Shown one piece after another: positions 36,748 through 45,039 of a stretch of 64,000 nucleotides of DNA (positions within the stretch are counted from its first letter, which is position 1; every line of letters begins with the position of its first letter). This DNA comes from Desmonostoc muscorum LEGE 12446. GTDB taxonomy: Bacteria > Cyanobacteriota > Cyanobacteriia > Cyanobacteriales > Nostocaceae. Under the pieces are notes generated by a model. It saw only the letters and a program-made list of their open reading frames with translations. It had not been told where the DNA came from and did no database searches. Made by a program: the position numbers and the translations under genes. The DNA is taken from the NCBI RefSeq assembly GCF_015207005.2, contig NZ_JADEXS020000001.1, positions 7,835,001-7,899,000 on the forward strand, written 5' to 3'.

Positions 36748-36845
36748 ACCATTTCATGAAAATCTTGATACATATAGATTTACCGTAGGGGCGCACAGCT
36801 GTGCGCCCCTCCAAGGTATTTGTATCAACTTTAAAGTGAAATGGT
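36748..36845. mobile_element. MITE-like element D (ACCATTTCA ends)
   Basis: 98 bp with ends ACCATTTCATGAAAATCTTG and the complement of CTTTAAAGTGAAATGGT (imperfect inverted repeat) around the palindrome core at 36785-36812. A CAATAC-family element follows eight bases later. Confidence 0.7.
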
Positions 36846-36853
36846 ATTAGACC

Positions 36854-36989
36854 CAATACTGCTCGGATAAGCAGGGGAGGCAGGGGAGGCAGGGGAAGCA
36901 GAGGAGGCAAAACTCTTCCCCTGCCTCCATTTCTCCCCCTGCTCCCCCTGCTTGCCTCAACCAATAAATTCCTTAACCGAGCAGTATTG
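36854..36989. mobile_element. MITE family CAATAC, copy C
   Basis: A 136-bp element with ends CAATACTGCTCGGATAAG (36854-36871) and CTTAACCGAGCAGTATTG (36972-36989), one mismatch, and a perfect 10-bp target duplication GTATTAGACC (36844-36853 and 36990-36999). The interior is AGGGGAGGC heptamer-type repeat answered by its complement, unlike copies A and B. Confidence 0.93.
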
Positions 36990-37007
36990 GTATTAGACCT
37001 CAATAGT

Positions 37008-37160
37008 GTCTGACTTTTCAGGTTATGTGGAAAAATAAATGCGAAACCTAACCCTCTAGCCCCCTTCCCTAGTAGGGAAGGGGGAAAATTCAAAGCCTCT
37101 CCCCTACGAGGGGAGAGCAATGGAAGTGAGGTTTTCCAGATGTCGTGAAAAGTTAGGATA
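37008..37160. mobile_element. MITE-like element E
   Basis: Imperfect inverted ends TGACTTTTCAGGTTATGTGG and the complement of CCAGATGTCGTGAAAAGTTA enclose two hairpins, CCCCTTCCCTAGTAGGGAAG and CTCTCCCCTACGAGGGGAGA. Dispersed repeats with this CCCTTCCC...GGGAAGGG core are common in cyanobacteria. Boundaries are approximate. Confidence 0.6.
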
Positions 37161-37225
37161 GTGTACTTGATACTTCTTTAAATCTGCTGTATTTGCTCCA
37201 GCGATCTAAAATTTTCTGACCATTT

Positions 37226-37597
37226 TTATAGTTGATTTTGCCAATAAGCCAGTCTGGTTTGAAGAATGCTGACATGGATAGTATGCCGTTCGACTAAAGT
37301 TTTGAGTTCTTGCGCTCTTGCAGTACAATTTTGTTTATAGATTAGTGCCTGACGAACTCGATCTTCACGAGAGTTTTTCAAGGCAATTTCAACTTCTTTT
37401 TCCCAAGCGATCGCCAAAGCTTGGACGCGATTGTAATCTTTTTGCAGAATTTGCTTTGTTGTATTCGACTCAGCAATAGCCTGATGTAAAGTTTGAATAT
37501 AATCACTCCATGTATCTGCTAATGGCTCAGCATTTTGGTCATTTTTGGAATATGAAGGTGATTGGATTTGGGTAAAGAAGTGATTTAACTCTACCAT
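37226..37597 (-). CDS. Short PspA/IM30-like protein
   Basis: A 123-residue helical protein. The C-terminal half (AIAWEKEVEIALKNSREDRV, then RQALIYKQ) resembles the W-x(3-4)-A...A...REDLAR segment of PspA/IM30 proteins, which are normally over 220 residues; here only part of the coiled-coil is present. The ATG at 37597 is preferred because CCAGGG lies just upstream; the frame is open to 37672. Membrane-stress relation is inferred from weak similarity only. Confidence 0.55.
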   Translation of the reverse strand: MVELNHFFTQIQSPSYSKNDQNAEPLADTWSDYIQTLHQAIAESNTTKQILQKDYNRVQALAIAWEKEVEIALKNSREDRVRQALIYKQNCTARAQELKTLVERHTIHVSILQTRLAYWQNQL

Positions 37598-37819
37598 GTT
37601 TTTACCCTGGTTAATAGTTATTTGACTGAGATTAGCGACTTTTACAGAAGTTGGTAATCTTGTTTTCAGCATATAAAGAACTAATTAACCAAGTCATTAG
37701 CTTTTGCTGACAATTTAATTACAGAGTTGAGAATAAAAAATTAGAGGTTTGTGAAGCGAGTTATTTCCAAAAAATACATGCATTCAAGGTAGGTGAATAA
37801 AATTTGTGGGTAAGGCGGG

Positions 37820-37895
37820 GAGTAGGGAGTGGGCGAGATGGGGGAGGTGAGGGAGATGAGGAAAATAACTAATGACTAATGACCAATGACAAACA
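37820..37895. repeat. STRR array
   Basis: GGGAGTAGGGAGTGGG and GGGAGGTGAGGGAGATGAGG units are followed by ATGACTAATGACCAATGAC units. Lies between the PspA-like gene and the terminator of the large membrane protein. Confidence 0.75.
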
Positions 37896-37896
37896 T

Positions 37897-37920
37897 AAAA
37901 AAACCTCCCTTACCGGGAGG
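37897..37920 (-). terminator. Rho-independent terminator of the 1032-residue membrane protein
   Basis: Read on the minus strand, CCTCCC (37920-37915) pairs with GGGAGG (37909-37904) across a five-base loop and is followed by seven Ts. It lies 30 bases after the stop codon. Confidence 0.85.
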
Positions 37921-37950
37921 CTGAAAATTTAGCGGAGACAACTTGTAAAC

Positions 37951-40900
37951 TTATAGAGGAATTACAGCGATCGCTCCTCCGAATGCTGAGAAAATGGCAG
38001 AGACGACTGCTGTGGCAAACAACCACCAAGCTGCTGTAGCTGCGGCTTTACGGGTTTCTTCTGCTTGCCGCTGTGCTTGATGTTTGACTTCTTCGAGGCG
38101 GCGTTGGGCTTCGTGCTGTATGCGTTCTGCACGTTGCAATACTGTGTTGCGTGCCCGTTCAATTTGGTCAACGATCCGGTTGGCATCCTCCTGGGAAATG
38201 TCCTCACGAGAACTCATAATTGCCACTAGGGTATCACGATCGAAGGAAGACAGGCGATCGCGCAGTGCTTCAAACCCAGCTTGGGGATCTTCAAAAAAGA
38301 TGCGGACATCGCGCTTGATACTATCATAGTTGAGTTCAGGGCGATCCAAGGAGTTCAGATAGTTGCGGATGCGGGCAAAAACCCCGTCAATTGCATCTTG
38401 AATGCCTCGTTGAATGCTCCGCACTTGTTCAACAAATTGATCCCTGACTGAAACAATGTTATCAGCAATCCGCGCTGCTTCTTCATCGGTGATATCTTCA
38501 CGAATTTTCAGCAGGGCGATGATGGTAGAACGATCAAAATGGGAAAGGCGATCGCTAAAATTTTCTACCCCCACTCGCGGATCGTGCAACAGTAATTGTA
38601 AGTCGCGTTTGATACCTTCTGGGTTGAGTTCTTCTTTACCAGTTTGCCGCAAATATTCTTCCAGATAAGCTTTGAATGTTTCCACTCTTTGCTGTGTTCT
38701 GGTAGCTAAACGACGAGGCGCACGTACAATGTTGCGAATCGAGGTTTGGGTGGAATCAATGATTTCATTGACTTGTTCTTCACTCAAGTCTTGACGTTGA
38801 CTGAGTAGTTTCACCAATGTATCCCGGTCTACTTGAGACAACCGACGGCGTAGCGCTACGGCTCCTTCTTGGGGATTTTCAAACAATCTATTCAAATCCC
38901 GCTGAATACCTTCTGGGTTGAGTTCTTGTTTGCCAGTTTTTCGGAGGTAATCTGCGATGGTGGTGGTAACAGAGTCGTATTGTTCTTTAGCTTTGTGTGC
39001 TAAAGCTTGGGGTGCGTGGCGGATACTATGCCACGACTCTTCAACGGCATTAATGATTTGATTAACTTGGTCTTCAGTCAAATCTTCCCGCTGACTCAAC
39101 AACTGTACCAAAGTATCGCGGTCAAAGCGAGACAACCGCGCCTGAATGGCAGTAACTCCACTTTGGGGATCGTCGAGTAACTTTTTGAGGTCGGCGCGGA
39201 TGGCATCAGGATTCAGTTCTGATTTGCCAGTGTTACGCAGATATGATTCGACATTCAACCACAGAGTTTCTGCTTGATATTGTGCTTGTTCTGCTAGACC
39301 TTTGGATTCAATTAAAGCGCGATCGCGTTGTTTTTCCAACTGGTCCAAAATGCTATCTACTTCATACAGCTGGACATCACTACGTTCCAGCAATATCTCC
39401 CGCATTTCGGCACGTCCAACCTGCGCCAGTCGCAACACCAGAGTTTCATAATCTGCCTCTGAGTCTTGCAACAGTGGTTTGAAATCCCGCTCAATGCCTT
39501 CGGGTGTCAAATCTGCTTTGGGGGTAACCAGCAGATAACTTTCAACTCGGCGTTGCAAGTCTTGTACAATATCTCTTTCTTCTTCAGCAATGACTGTGAC
39601 TAGCACTTCTTGACGGACAGTTTCTAGTCGGTCTGCAATGCGCTGAATTTGGGTTTGGGTAAGTAGTCCCCGCTGTTGCAAAAGATTGACGAAATCCTTG
39701 CGGGATAGCCGCTCTAGTTCCCTGCGAATTGTCCCAGGATCGGCTGCTGGGTCGTAGATAACATCGGCAAATTCCTGACCAATTCTTTCTGGGCTGAGTT
39801 GCCAAGCATAGGTATTCAGTAGGTAATTTTCCACATCAGCCCGAATTGGGCTATAGGGTTGGGATGGTGTGGGTAAACCCAGCTTATCTGCCTGTTCGGT
39901 AACCTTGTCTTTGGCGCTGGTGAGGCTACCCAAGATTTTTTCCACATCCAAATCAGATAAATCAGTCCGTCCCAAAACTATGCCGGTTAAAGCGGATAGC
40001 CCTTGTTGCAGTGTGCTTTGAACTGGCCCAGGTGCGGTTTTTTGCCCACCTTCCTTGGAACCACGCATTTCTGCGACTAACCGATCCAGCTTGGTATTGA
40101 GTTCATCTGTCTTAGTTTGTCCGGGTGGTAGGGATTTGAGATAGTCGATTAATTCACCCAAACGGTCTTGGGTGGGTGGTTGCTGACTGACTACCTGTTG
40201 CCAAACTTTATACAAAGTATCAGCGATGCGGTTAACATCTTTTTTGGAAAGGTCGGTACGACTGCTGACTAACTCGATAAACTTTTGGCGATCGATATTG
40301 CGGATGTCTGGAGTTCCAGCGATCGCTTTTATTTGCGGATCGTTGAGTAAATTTTCAAAATCACTGCGAATCCTCGATAAATCTAATTCTGGCGGACGCA
40401 GCTTTTCTAAGTAATCTTCAATGTTTTCCCGAATGCTTACTGGGTCGATGGCGCTTCCCAGTTCCCGACGCACAGCAGCAGCCGCGGCTTCAGCTGTGGC
40501 TACAACTTGGTTATTAACAGCTTTTGCCCCCAGTGCGGCGGTAGCTGTCCCCATAATCGCCTGAAACCCGGAGGTTGCCGTATTCACAACCGAGCCAATT
40601 AAGGAACCGACGGTGGTGGAACTCACCCAAACCAGCAGCAAAAAGTAAGCACCCCAAATCACCAAACCGAGAATTGCTCCTAACCTTGGGTCTAAAATCA
40701 CAAGGCTCAACTTCACAGCCAGGAAAGAGGCGACTAATAAAGCGATGGTGACAGTGACTAATGTCCAAATTCCTACTGCTGTGCCAATTTTGCGAATCGT
40801 GCCGCCCAAACTTCCGACTTCGCCATCGCTTGAATCTGAGTCGGATGGACGCCCCAGGTAGGAAATACCGGCTGCAACGGAGAGATTAGTGAGAACTAAT

Positions 40901-41049
40901 TGAAAAGCAAAGGCTAAAATCACGCCGGAGATTAAAGCCACAAAAAAGCGCGGCCCTGAAGGCGTGATAACTGAGGGATCTACTGGAACCTGTGCCAGCC
41001 ACAATAGTGGCTTGTAGAGTCCCAGCATGATTTCCGAACTTTGAAACAT
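37951..41049 (-). CDS. Large membrane protein with seven ~80-residue repeats
   Basis: A 1032-residue protein. The N-terminus has about four membrane helices (near 28-50, 85-110, 115-135 and 140-160), and the C-terminus one or two more (AAWWLFATAVVSAIFSAFGG). Between about 195 and 940 lie seven repeats of some 80 residues with the consensus YLRxTGKxELNPEGIxRDLxxLLxDP, RLSxFDRDTLVxLLSQRxDL and Exxxxxxiixxi, and an alanine/glutamine coiled coil before the last helix. I know no function for it. It is conserved-looking, strongly amphipathic and probably forms a long helical rod on one face of a membrane. Monocistronic. Confidence 0.8.
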   Translation of the reverse strand: MFQSSEIMLGLYKPLLWLAQVPVDPSVITPSGPRFFVALISGVILAFAFQLVLTNLSVAAGISYLGRPSDSDSSDGEVGSLGGTIRKIGTAVGIWTLVTVTIALLVASFLAVKLSLVILDPRLGAILGLVIWGAYFLLLVWVSSTTVGSLIGSVVNTATSGFQAIMGTATAALGAKAVNNQVVATAEAAAAAVRRELGSAIDPVSIRENIEDYLEKLRPPELDLSRIRSDFENLLNDPQIKAIAGTPDIRNIDRQKFIELVSSRTDLSKKDVNRIADTLYKVWQQVVSQQPPTQDRLGELIDYLKSLPPGQTKTDELNTKLDRLVAEMRGSKEGGQKTAPGPVQSTLQQGLSALTGIVLGRTDLSDLDVEKILGSLTSAKDKVTEQADKLGLPTPSQPYSPIRADVENYLLNTYAWQLSPERIGQEFADVIYDPAADPGTIRRELERLSRKDFVNLLQQRGLLTQTQIQRIADRLETVRQEVLVTVIAEEERDIVQDLQRRVESYLLVTPKADLTPEGIERDFKPLLQDSEADYETLVLRLAQVGRAEMREILLERSDVQLYEVDSILDQLEKQRDRALIESKGLAEQAQYQAETLWLNVESYLRNTGKSELNPDAIRADLKKLLDDPQSGVTAIQARLSRFDRDTLVQLLSQREDLTEDQVNQIINAVEESWHSIRHAPQALAHKAKEQYDSVTTTIADYLRKTGKQELNPEGIQRDLNRLFENPQEGAVALRRRLSQVDRDTLVKLLSQRQDLSEEQVNEIIDSTQTSIRNIVRAPRRLATRTQQRVETFKAYLEEYLRQTGKEELNPEGIKRDLQLLLHDPRVGVENFSDRLSHFDRSTIIALLKIREDITDEEAARIADNIVSVRDQFVEQVRSIQRGIQDAIDGVFARIRNYLNSLDRPELNYDSIKRDVRIFFEDPQAGFEALRDRLSSFDRDTLVAIMSSREDISQEDANRIVDQIERARNTVLQRAERIQHEAQRRLEEVKHQAQRQAEETRKAAATAAWWLFATAVVSAIFSAFGGAIAVIPL

Positions 41050-41640
41050 TGTATTTCCTTGTCTTAGTGTTTTAATTTTTGGGCGGATTAAGATTTTCCT
41101 GAGAATTTACTCTTAGTATTTATGTGTGTACCTATGGCAATACCTAACTCTTTAGATCAGAATCGTGGAATTTGGGTGTTTAAAGCATCTCCCCAAAGAT
41201 TGAAAAGCTTATACAGCGGAAGATAGAAATTTTATTATCTCTTGGTGGAAATATTACTCAAATTGGTAGTTACTATTAATCTTTATGGCGTTATTTTTTA
41301 ATTTTTAATCGCCTTTGTCGTGATTATTTTTCATTAAATAATAGTTTGCTCACAAATACAAACTATTTGTTTAAATACCTATTCATATCACCCTCGCAAG
41401 GTTGATTTATCTACAATAATATACTTTGAATTATCGTCCACAAGAAGTGCTTGTAGTTTGTGCCCACAGGCAGAAAGCAATTTAATTATAAATAGCTACA
41501 TTAAAGTTAATAAATAAATAATTGAGGTAAAAGATGGCAACTAACTATTGTACAAATTTGCAAATAGCAAATGACTAATGACTAATGACAAAGAATGTAC
41601 AAATTGAATGGATATGAGTTGAATTAGAGAGGAAAAAACA
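41050..41640. other. Divergent promoter region of the membrane protein and hli genes
   Basis: 591 AT-rich bases. Short ATGACTA repeats lie at 41570-41590. No gene, RNA or strong hairpin seen. The light-response promoter of hli is expected in the right-hand part, but no element could be identified with confidence. Confidence 0.5.
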
Positions 41641-41853
41641 ATGCAATCTCGTGAGAATCGTTCGTCTACTAATTTACCGCCTGTTGCTAACGCTTACAAC
41701 GGCCGCGATCGCAATGAATTTCTATTTGGCTGGACTCCGCAAGCCGAAATCTGGAATGGTCGCTTTGCAATGATTGGTTTTGTCGCCTATTTACTTTGGG
41801 ATTTAGCCGGTTATAGCGTCCTGCGTGACTTACTGCGGCTAGTTGGCTACTAA
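41641..41853 (+). CDS. hli: High light-inducible protein
   Basis: A 70-residue one-helix CAB-like protein. The helix carries EIWNGRFAMIGFV, the ExxNGRxAMxGF chlorophyll-binding motif, preceded by FLFGWTPQA. Hli proteins bind chlorophyll and carotenoid in thylakoids, protecting photosystem II assembly from excess light. GAGG lies upstream of the ATG. The second copy starts 41 bases after the stop, so the two are a tandem duplication, probably co-transcribed. Confidence 0.95.
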   Translation: MQSRENRSSTNLPPVANAYNGRDRNEFLFGWTPQAEIWNGRFAMIGFVAYLLWDLAGYSVLRDLLRLVGY

Positions 41854-41894
41854 AGCTTAAAACATAAAACACTACTAGATTATTGGAGAAAAAA

Positions 41895-42107
41895 ATGACA
41901 AATAAAGAAACTCGTCCTTCTGGTGATTTACCACTCGTTGCACCAGAATATAACGGCATAGACCGCAATGCTTTTTTGTTTGGCTGGACTCCCCAAGCCG
42001 AAATTTGGAACGGTCGCTTGGCGATGATTGGTTTTGTTTCCTATTTACTTTGGGATTTAGCCGGCTATAGTTTACTGCGTGACATATTGCACATCATCAG
42101 ATATTAG
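41895..42107 (+). CDS. hli: High light-inducible protein, tandem copy
   Basis: A 70-residue paralogue of the preceding gene, with the same FLFGWTPQAEIWNGRLAMIG helix and a divergent N-terminus (MTNKETRPSGDLPLVAPEYN). GGAG at 41885-41888 sets the ATG at 41895; an in-frame TTG at 41883 lies before the ribosome site and is rejected. Same role as the first copy. Confidence 0.95.
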   Translation: MTNKETRPSGDLPLVAPEYNGIDRNAFLFGWTPQAEIWNGRLAMIGFVSYLLWDLAGYSLLRDILHIIRY

Positions 42108-42135
42108 CAATAGTCCTACTTAATCATTCATGAAA

Positions 42136-42176
42136 AATAATATTCCCGACTTGTTTAATAAGTCGGGGATATTATT
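42136..42176 (+). terminator. Terminator hairpin of the hli pair
   Basis: AATAATATTCCCGACTT (42136-42152) pairs with AAGTCGGGGATATTATT (42160-42176), 17 bp with one wobble, beginning 28 bases after the second stop. Confidence 0.75.
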
Positions 42177-42182
42177 GTTCAT

Positions 42183-42307
42183 TAGACTTCTTGCATAAAT
42201 CAAAAAAAAGAACCCCACCCCGCCTTTGACTTGCGTCAAAGTCTCCCCTCCCGAAGAGCGGGGAGGGGCTGGGGGTAGGGTGGTAGGGGACTTTTGCAAG
42301 AGGTCTA
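42183..42307. mobile_element. MITE-like element with TAGAC ends
   Basis: About 125 bp. The ends TAGACTTCTTGCATAAA and the complement of GACTTTTGCAAGAGGTCTA form a ~19-bp imperfect inverted repeat; the flanking TA at each side would fit an IS630/mariner-type TA duplication. Inside is a GC-rich CCCCTCCC...GGGAGGGG hairpin. Confidence 0.7.
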
Positions 42308-42356
42308 TTATTTTACTTCTGAATTCTGAATTCTGAATTCTGAATCCTGAATTCTG

Positions 42357-43694
42357 CTATAGCAAAAAGCGAACTAACACATAAAAAGCCGAAGTTACTA
42401 ATTGCAATAACATCACTGGAATACCGTAGTGCAAAAAAGTTCTAAACGATATTCGCCGTCCATGCTGCTCAGAAATACCCGCAGCTACGATATTAGATGA
42501 TGCCCCTACTAGTGTGCCATTACCTCCCAAAGTTGCACCAAACATCATCGCATAAAACAGTGGTAATACTTCTGGGGGAAACTGTCCTTGAAAGTCTTGT
42601 GCTAGAACTTCTGCGGGTGCTAAACCAACAGTCACAATATACTGTTTGAGTAAGGGCACCATCGCCACCACTAAAGGAATATTAGGCACTACGCTAGATA
42701 ATATCCCCACAAAAAATAACAAGAATAGCGAACCCAGGATAATATTTTTTCCTAAAATAGCTGCCAATATTCCTGATAAACCATTGATTACCCCAGTTTT
42801 TTCCAGCCCCCCTATTAGGACAAAAATACTCATAAAAAATATTAATGTACTCCAATCTACATCCCGCAAAATATTATTAACTGAATCAATTTTGCTATGG
42901 TGAGATAACAGCAAAGCTAAAGCCGCTCCTAACAAAGCTACAGCAGCAGGAGAAATTGGAACTGGTAGGGATTCTCCAATCACAAAAAACAGCAGCACAA
43001 AAAAGACAATAATTGCACCCACACTTAAAGCTCGCGGATGATTAATTTGGGGATGTGGGAGTTCTTCGAGATTATCCAGTTGTGTATTCCAAATTTTCCG
43101 GAATAAAAATGGTAGTGTTACAACTACTGTGACAACAGCAATCACTCCTCCTAAACTCAATTTCAATAAATAGTCAGTAAAGCTGATATTCACAGCATCA
43201 CCAACAATAAATGTAGCTGGATCGCCTACTAAAGTCAGCAGTCCGGCACTATTAGCAACAAATACCATTAAAATCAATAAGGGTACGAAATTTATTCCAA
43301 TTTCCTGCGCCATTGGTGGAATTAAAGGTGCTAACAACATGACTGTTGTGGCATTCGGTAAAACGGCACAAATTGGTGTGACAATACCGACAATGGCAAG
43401 TAGTAGACGCTTACCTTTTCCTTGAGCAATGATGACTATTTGAGTAGCTAAATATTCAAATATTTTGGTAGGTTCAAAAGCCCGTACTAGCACCATAACT
43501 CCAAAGAATAAACCGAGTGTTCCATGACTATTGCCGATGTAACCAACAGCTTGTTCTAAAGTCATGACGTTGGTAAACACTAATAACAATGCTCCCAATA
43601 AGGCAGCAATGGTGAGATGTACCCATTCCGTCATGACTAAAATGATAACGCCGATAAATGTAATCACACTGAGGATGGCTTGCCAGTTTTCCAC
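42357..43694 (-). CDS. ArsB/NhaD/SLC13-superfamily ion transporter
   Basis: 445 residues with about eleven helices. The segments VLPNATTVMLLAPLI, ANSAGLLTLVGDPATFIVGDA and, near the C-terminus, GATLGGNGTLVGASSNIVAAG form the two pseudo-symmetric halves of the ion-transporter superfamily that holds ArsB, NhaD and P-protein transporters. The cargo (Na+/H+, arsenite or an organic anion) cannot be fixed. It lies 291 bases downstream of a universal stress protein gene in the same direction, and both follow a ydaO-type riboswitch, so an ion/osmotic role controlled by c-di-AMP is inferred. Confidence 0.85.
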   Translation of the reverse strand: MENWQAILSVITFIGVIILVMTEWVHLTIAALLGALLLVFTNVMTLEQAVGYIGNSHGTLGLFFGVMVLVRAFEPTKIFEYLATQIVIIAQGKGKRLLLAIVGIVTPICAVLPNATTVMLLAPLIPPMAQEIGINFVPLLILMVFVANSAGLLTLVGDPATFIVGDAVNISFTDYLLKLSLGGVIAVVTVVVTLPFLFRKIWNTQLDNLEELPHPQINHPRALSVGAIIVFFVLLFFVIGESLPVPISPAAVALLGAALALLLSHHSKIDSVNNILRDVDWSTLIFFMSIFVLIGGLEKTGVINGLSGILAAILGKNIILGSLFLLFFVGILSSVVPNIPLVVAMVPLLKQYIVTVGLAPAEVLAQDFQGQFPPEVLPLFYAMMFGATLGGNGTLVGASSNIVAAGISEQHGRRISFRTFLHYGIPVMLLQLVTSAFYVLVRFLL

Positions 43695-43985
43695 ACCCTA
43701 ACTCCCAAAGTTTAATTGATTGGATAGTAGCGAAAAAAGCCACCTAAATATAGGTGACTTGTCCATGATTACAATTTTTTGAAGAATTCAGAACTCAGAA
43801 TTCAGAACTGGGGGATACCCTACGGAATCTTGCTACAAACTCGCCACTCTTTTGCAACCACCGAACTGAAAATTTAGTGGGAGTTTTAAATTCATTCTGT
43901 TAGCGGTAGCGGGGCGTTTAGCCCATTCTGACTCCTGACTCCTGAATTCTATTTTGATAAAAATTATTGAAATTCTGAATAGTGC

Positions 43986-44621
43986 TTATTCATCAATACA
44001 ACTAGGAATGCCCAAAACGGCGCAGGGAAAATCAGAATCTAGTGCCTCAATCATGGGATGATTGACAGATTTACAACCTACAAACAGTATATCGGCTGCT
44101 TCTAATTCCACCACTTTTTTCAGTTCTGTGGAAACGGAACCAAATCGTAAATGAGATTTGAAACAACCTTGCCATTCTTCAGCCAGACTTCGCGCTTGCC
44201 AAAGAATTTTATCTGCTTGTTGTAGGGGAGTGATGACTGTCTGCAATTTGGGTTGAGTTAAGACAAGGGTGGCAGATTTTGATATTTCACTAACCTGACA
44301 TTCTAATGAAGGCTGTTGTATCGGGAAATTCAAGATATTTGGATACTGGCTGCTTTGATTATCTTCTAACACATAAACAGCCTGAACTGTGACTTCTGCA
44401 TTGGTGGCTAAGCGTGTTTGATGGGCAATCCAAAAGGCAATATCCAATGCTGTATGACTGTTAGGAGAAGCATCATAAGCAACAATTAAGTTAACTGAAC
44501 TTGCTGTGGTCGATTGTTGAGAAAATTGATTTTTTGGTTCTGGCAATAATACCATTTGTTCAATTAAGTCATTTCGACCTATGGCACTTTGCAGACGTGC
44601 TAACATTGGCTTAATTTTCAC
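43986..44621 (-). CDS. Universal stress protein (UspA) family
   Basis: A 211-residue USP-like protein. The core begins at about residue 43 (NLIVAYDASPNSHTALDIAF), with the usual Asp and Ser of the nucleotide fold, and the end has ADILFVGCKSVNHPMIEALD. The classic ATP-binding G2xG9GS/T loop is weak or absent. The first 40 residues are an extension. It is the first gene after the riboswitch at 44801-45014 and precedes the transporter, as in many operons where a USP domain regulates a transporter. Confidence 0.82.
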   Translation of the reverse strand: MKIKPMLARLQSAIGRNDLIEQMVLLPEPKNQFSQQSTTASSVNLIVAYDASPNSHTALDIAFWIAHQTRLATNAEVTVQAVYVLEDNQSSQYPNILNFPIQQPSLECQVSEISKSATLVLTQPKLQTVITPLQQADKILWQARSLAEEWQGCFKSHLRFGSVSTELKKVVELEAADILFVGCKSVNHPMIEALDSDFPCAVLGIPSCIDE

Positions 44622-44757
44622 AGCTTTACTTCTCCAAATGAAATGAACTAGTAATGAGAAGCAGGGAAACCAATTTTTGATTTTTGATTTTTGATTTTTG
44701 ATTGATCTGCAAAGATCCCAATCTAAAATCTAAAATCTAAAATTTTAAATCGGTAGA

Positions 44758-44804
44758 GGAAACCCCAATAACAACTGTATTACAGCCAAAGTCTTGGGGG
44801 TTCC
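44758..44804 (-). terminator. Possible expression-platform hairpin of the first riboswitch
   Basis: GGAACCCCCAA (minus strand, 44804-44794) can pair with TTGGGGTTTCC (44768-44758), 11 bp with one wobble. It overlaps the 3' end of the aptamer, as an expression platform would, but no strong T-run follows. Confidence 0.4.
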
Positions 44805-45014
44805 TTCCATTGCCTACGGAGTTAGCTGACGGGCTAAGACTGGAAGGTGTCTCTCTCTTGGGAGTACTGAGTATTGAGTACTGAGTTAATATTAATAATT
44901 ACTAACTCATAATTCTTAACTCTTAACTCTTAACTCCTCACTTTCTATGAGATTAGCCCCACAATATGGTTCCTCCGCTCCAAATCCAGCTTTGATGAAT
45001 TTGAATTAGGCTAC
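44801..45014 (-). promoter_or_regulatory. ydaO/yuaA (cyclic di-AMP) riboswitch upstream of the USP-transporter genes
   Basis: On the minus strand the segments appear in order: TAGCCTAATT (P1 5' side), GGAGCGGAGGAACCA, TTGTGGGGCTAATCT, then a variable arm, GCCCGTCAGCTAACTCCGTA and GGCAATGGAAGG. These match the ydaO consensus of cyanobacteria and Bacillus, which binds c-di-AMP and usually switches genes off. The variable arm is replaced or extended by heptamer repeats (about 44856-44943). The aptamer begins 26 bases after the ABC ATPase stop. Confidence 0.85.
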
Positions 45015-45039
45015 CCGCTAAAAAAAATGATAGTCTAGT

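Noticed and set aside
36737..37120. Minus-strand frame of 127 codons
   Set aside because: It is made entirely of three miniature elements with heptamer repeats.
41883..41894. Upstream TTG start for the second hli gene
   Set aside because: It overlaps the ribosome site GGAG at 41885; the ATG at 41895 gives the right distance.
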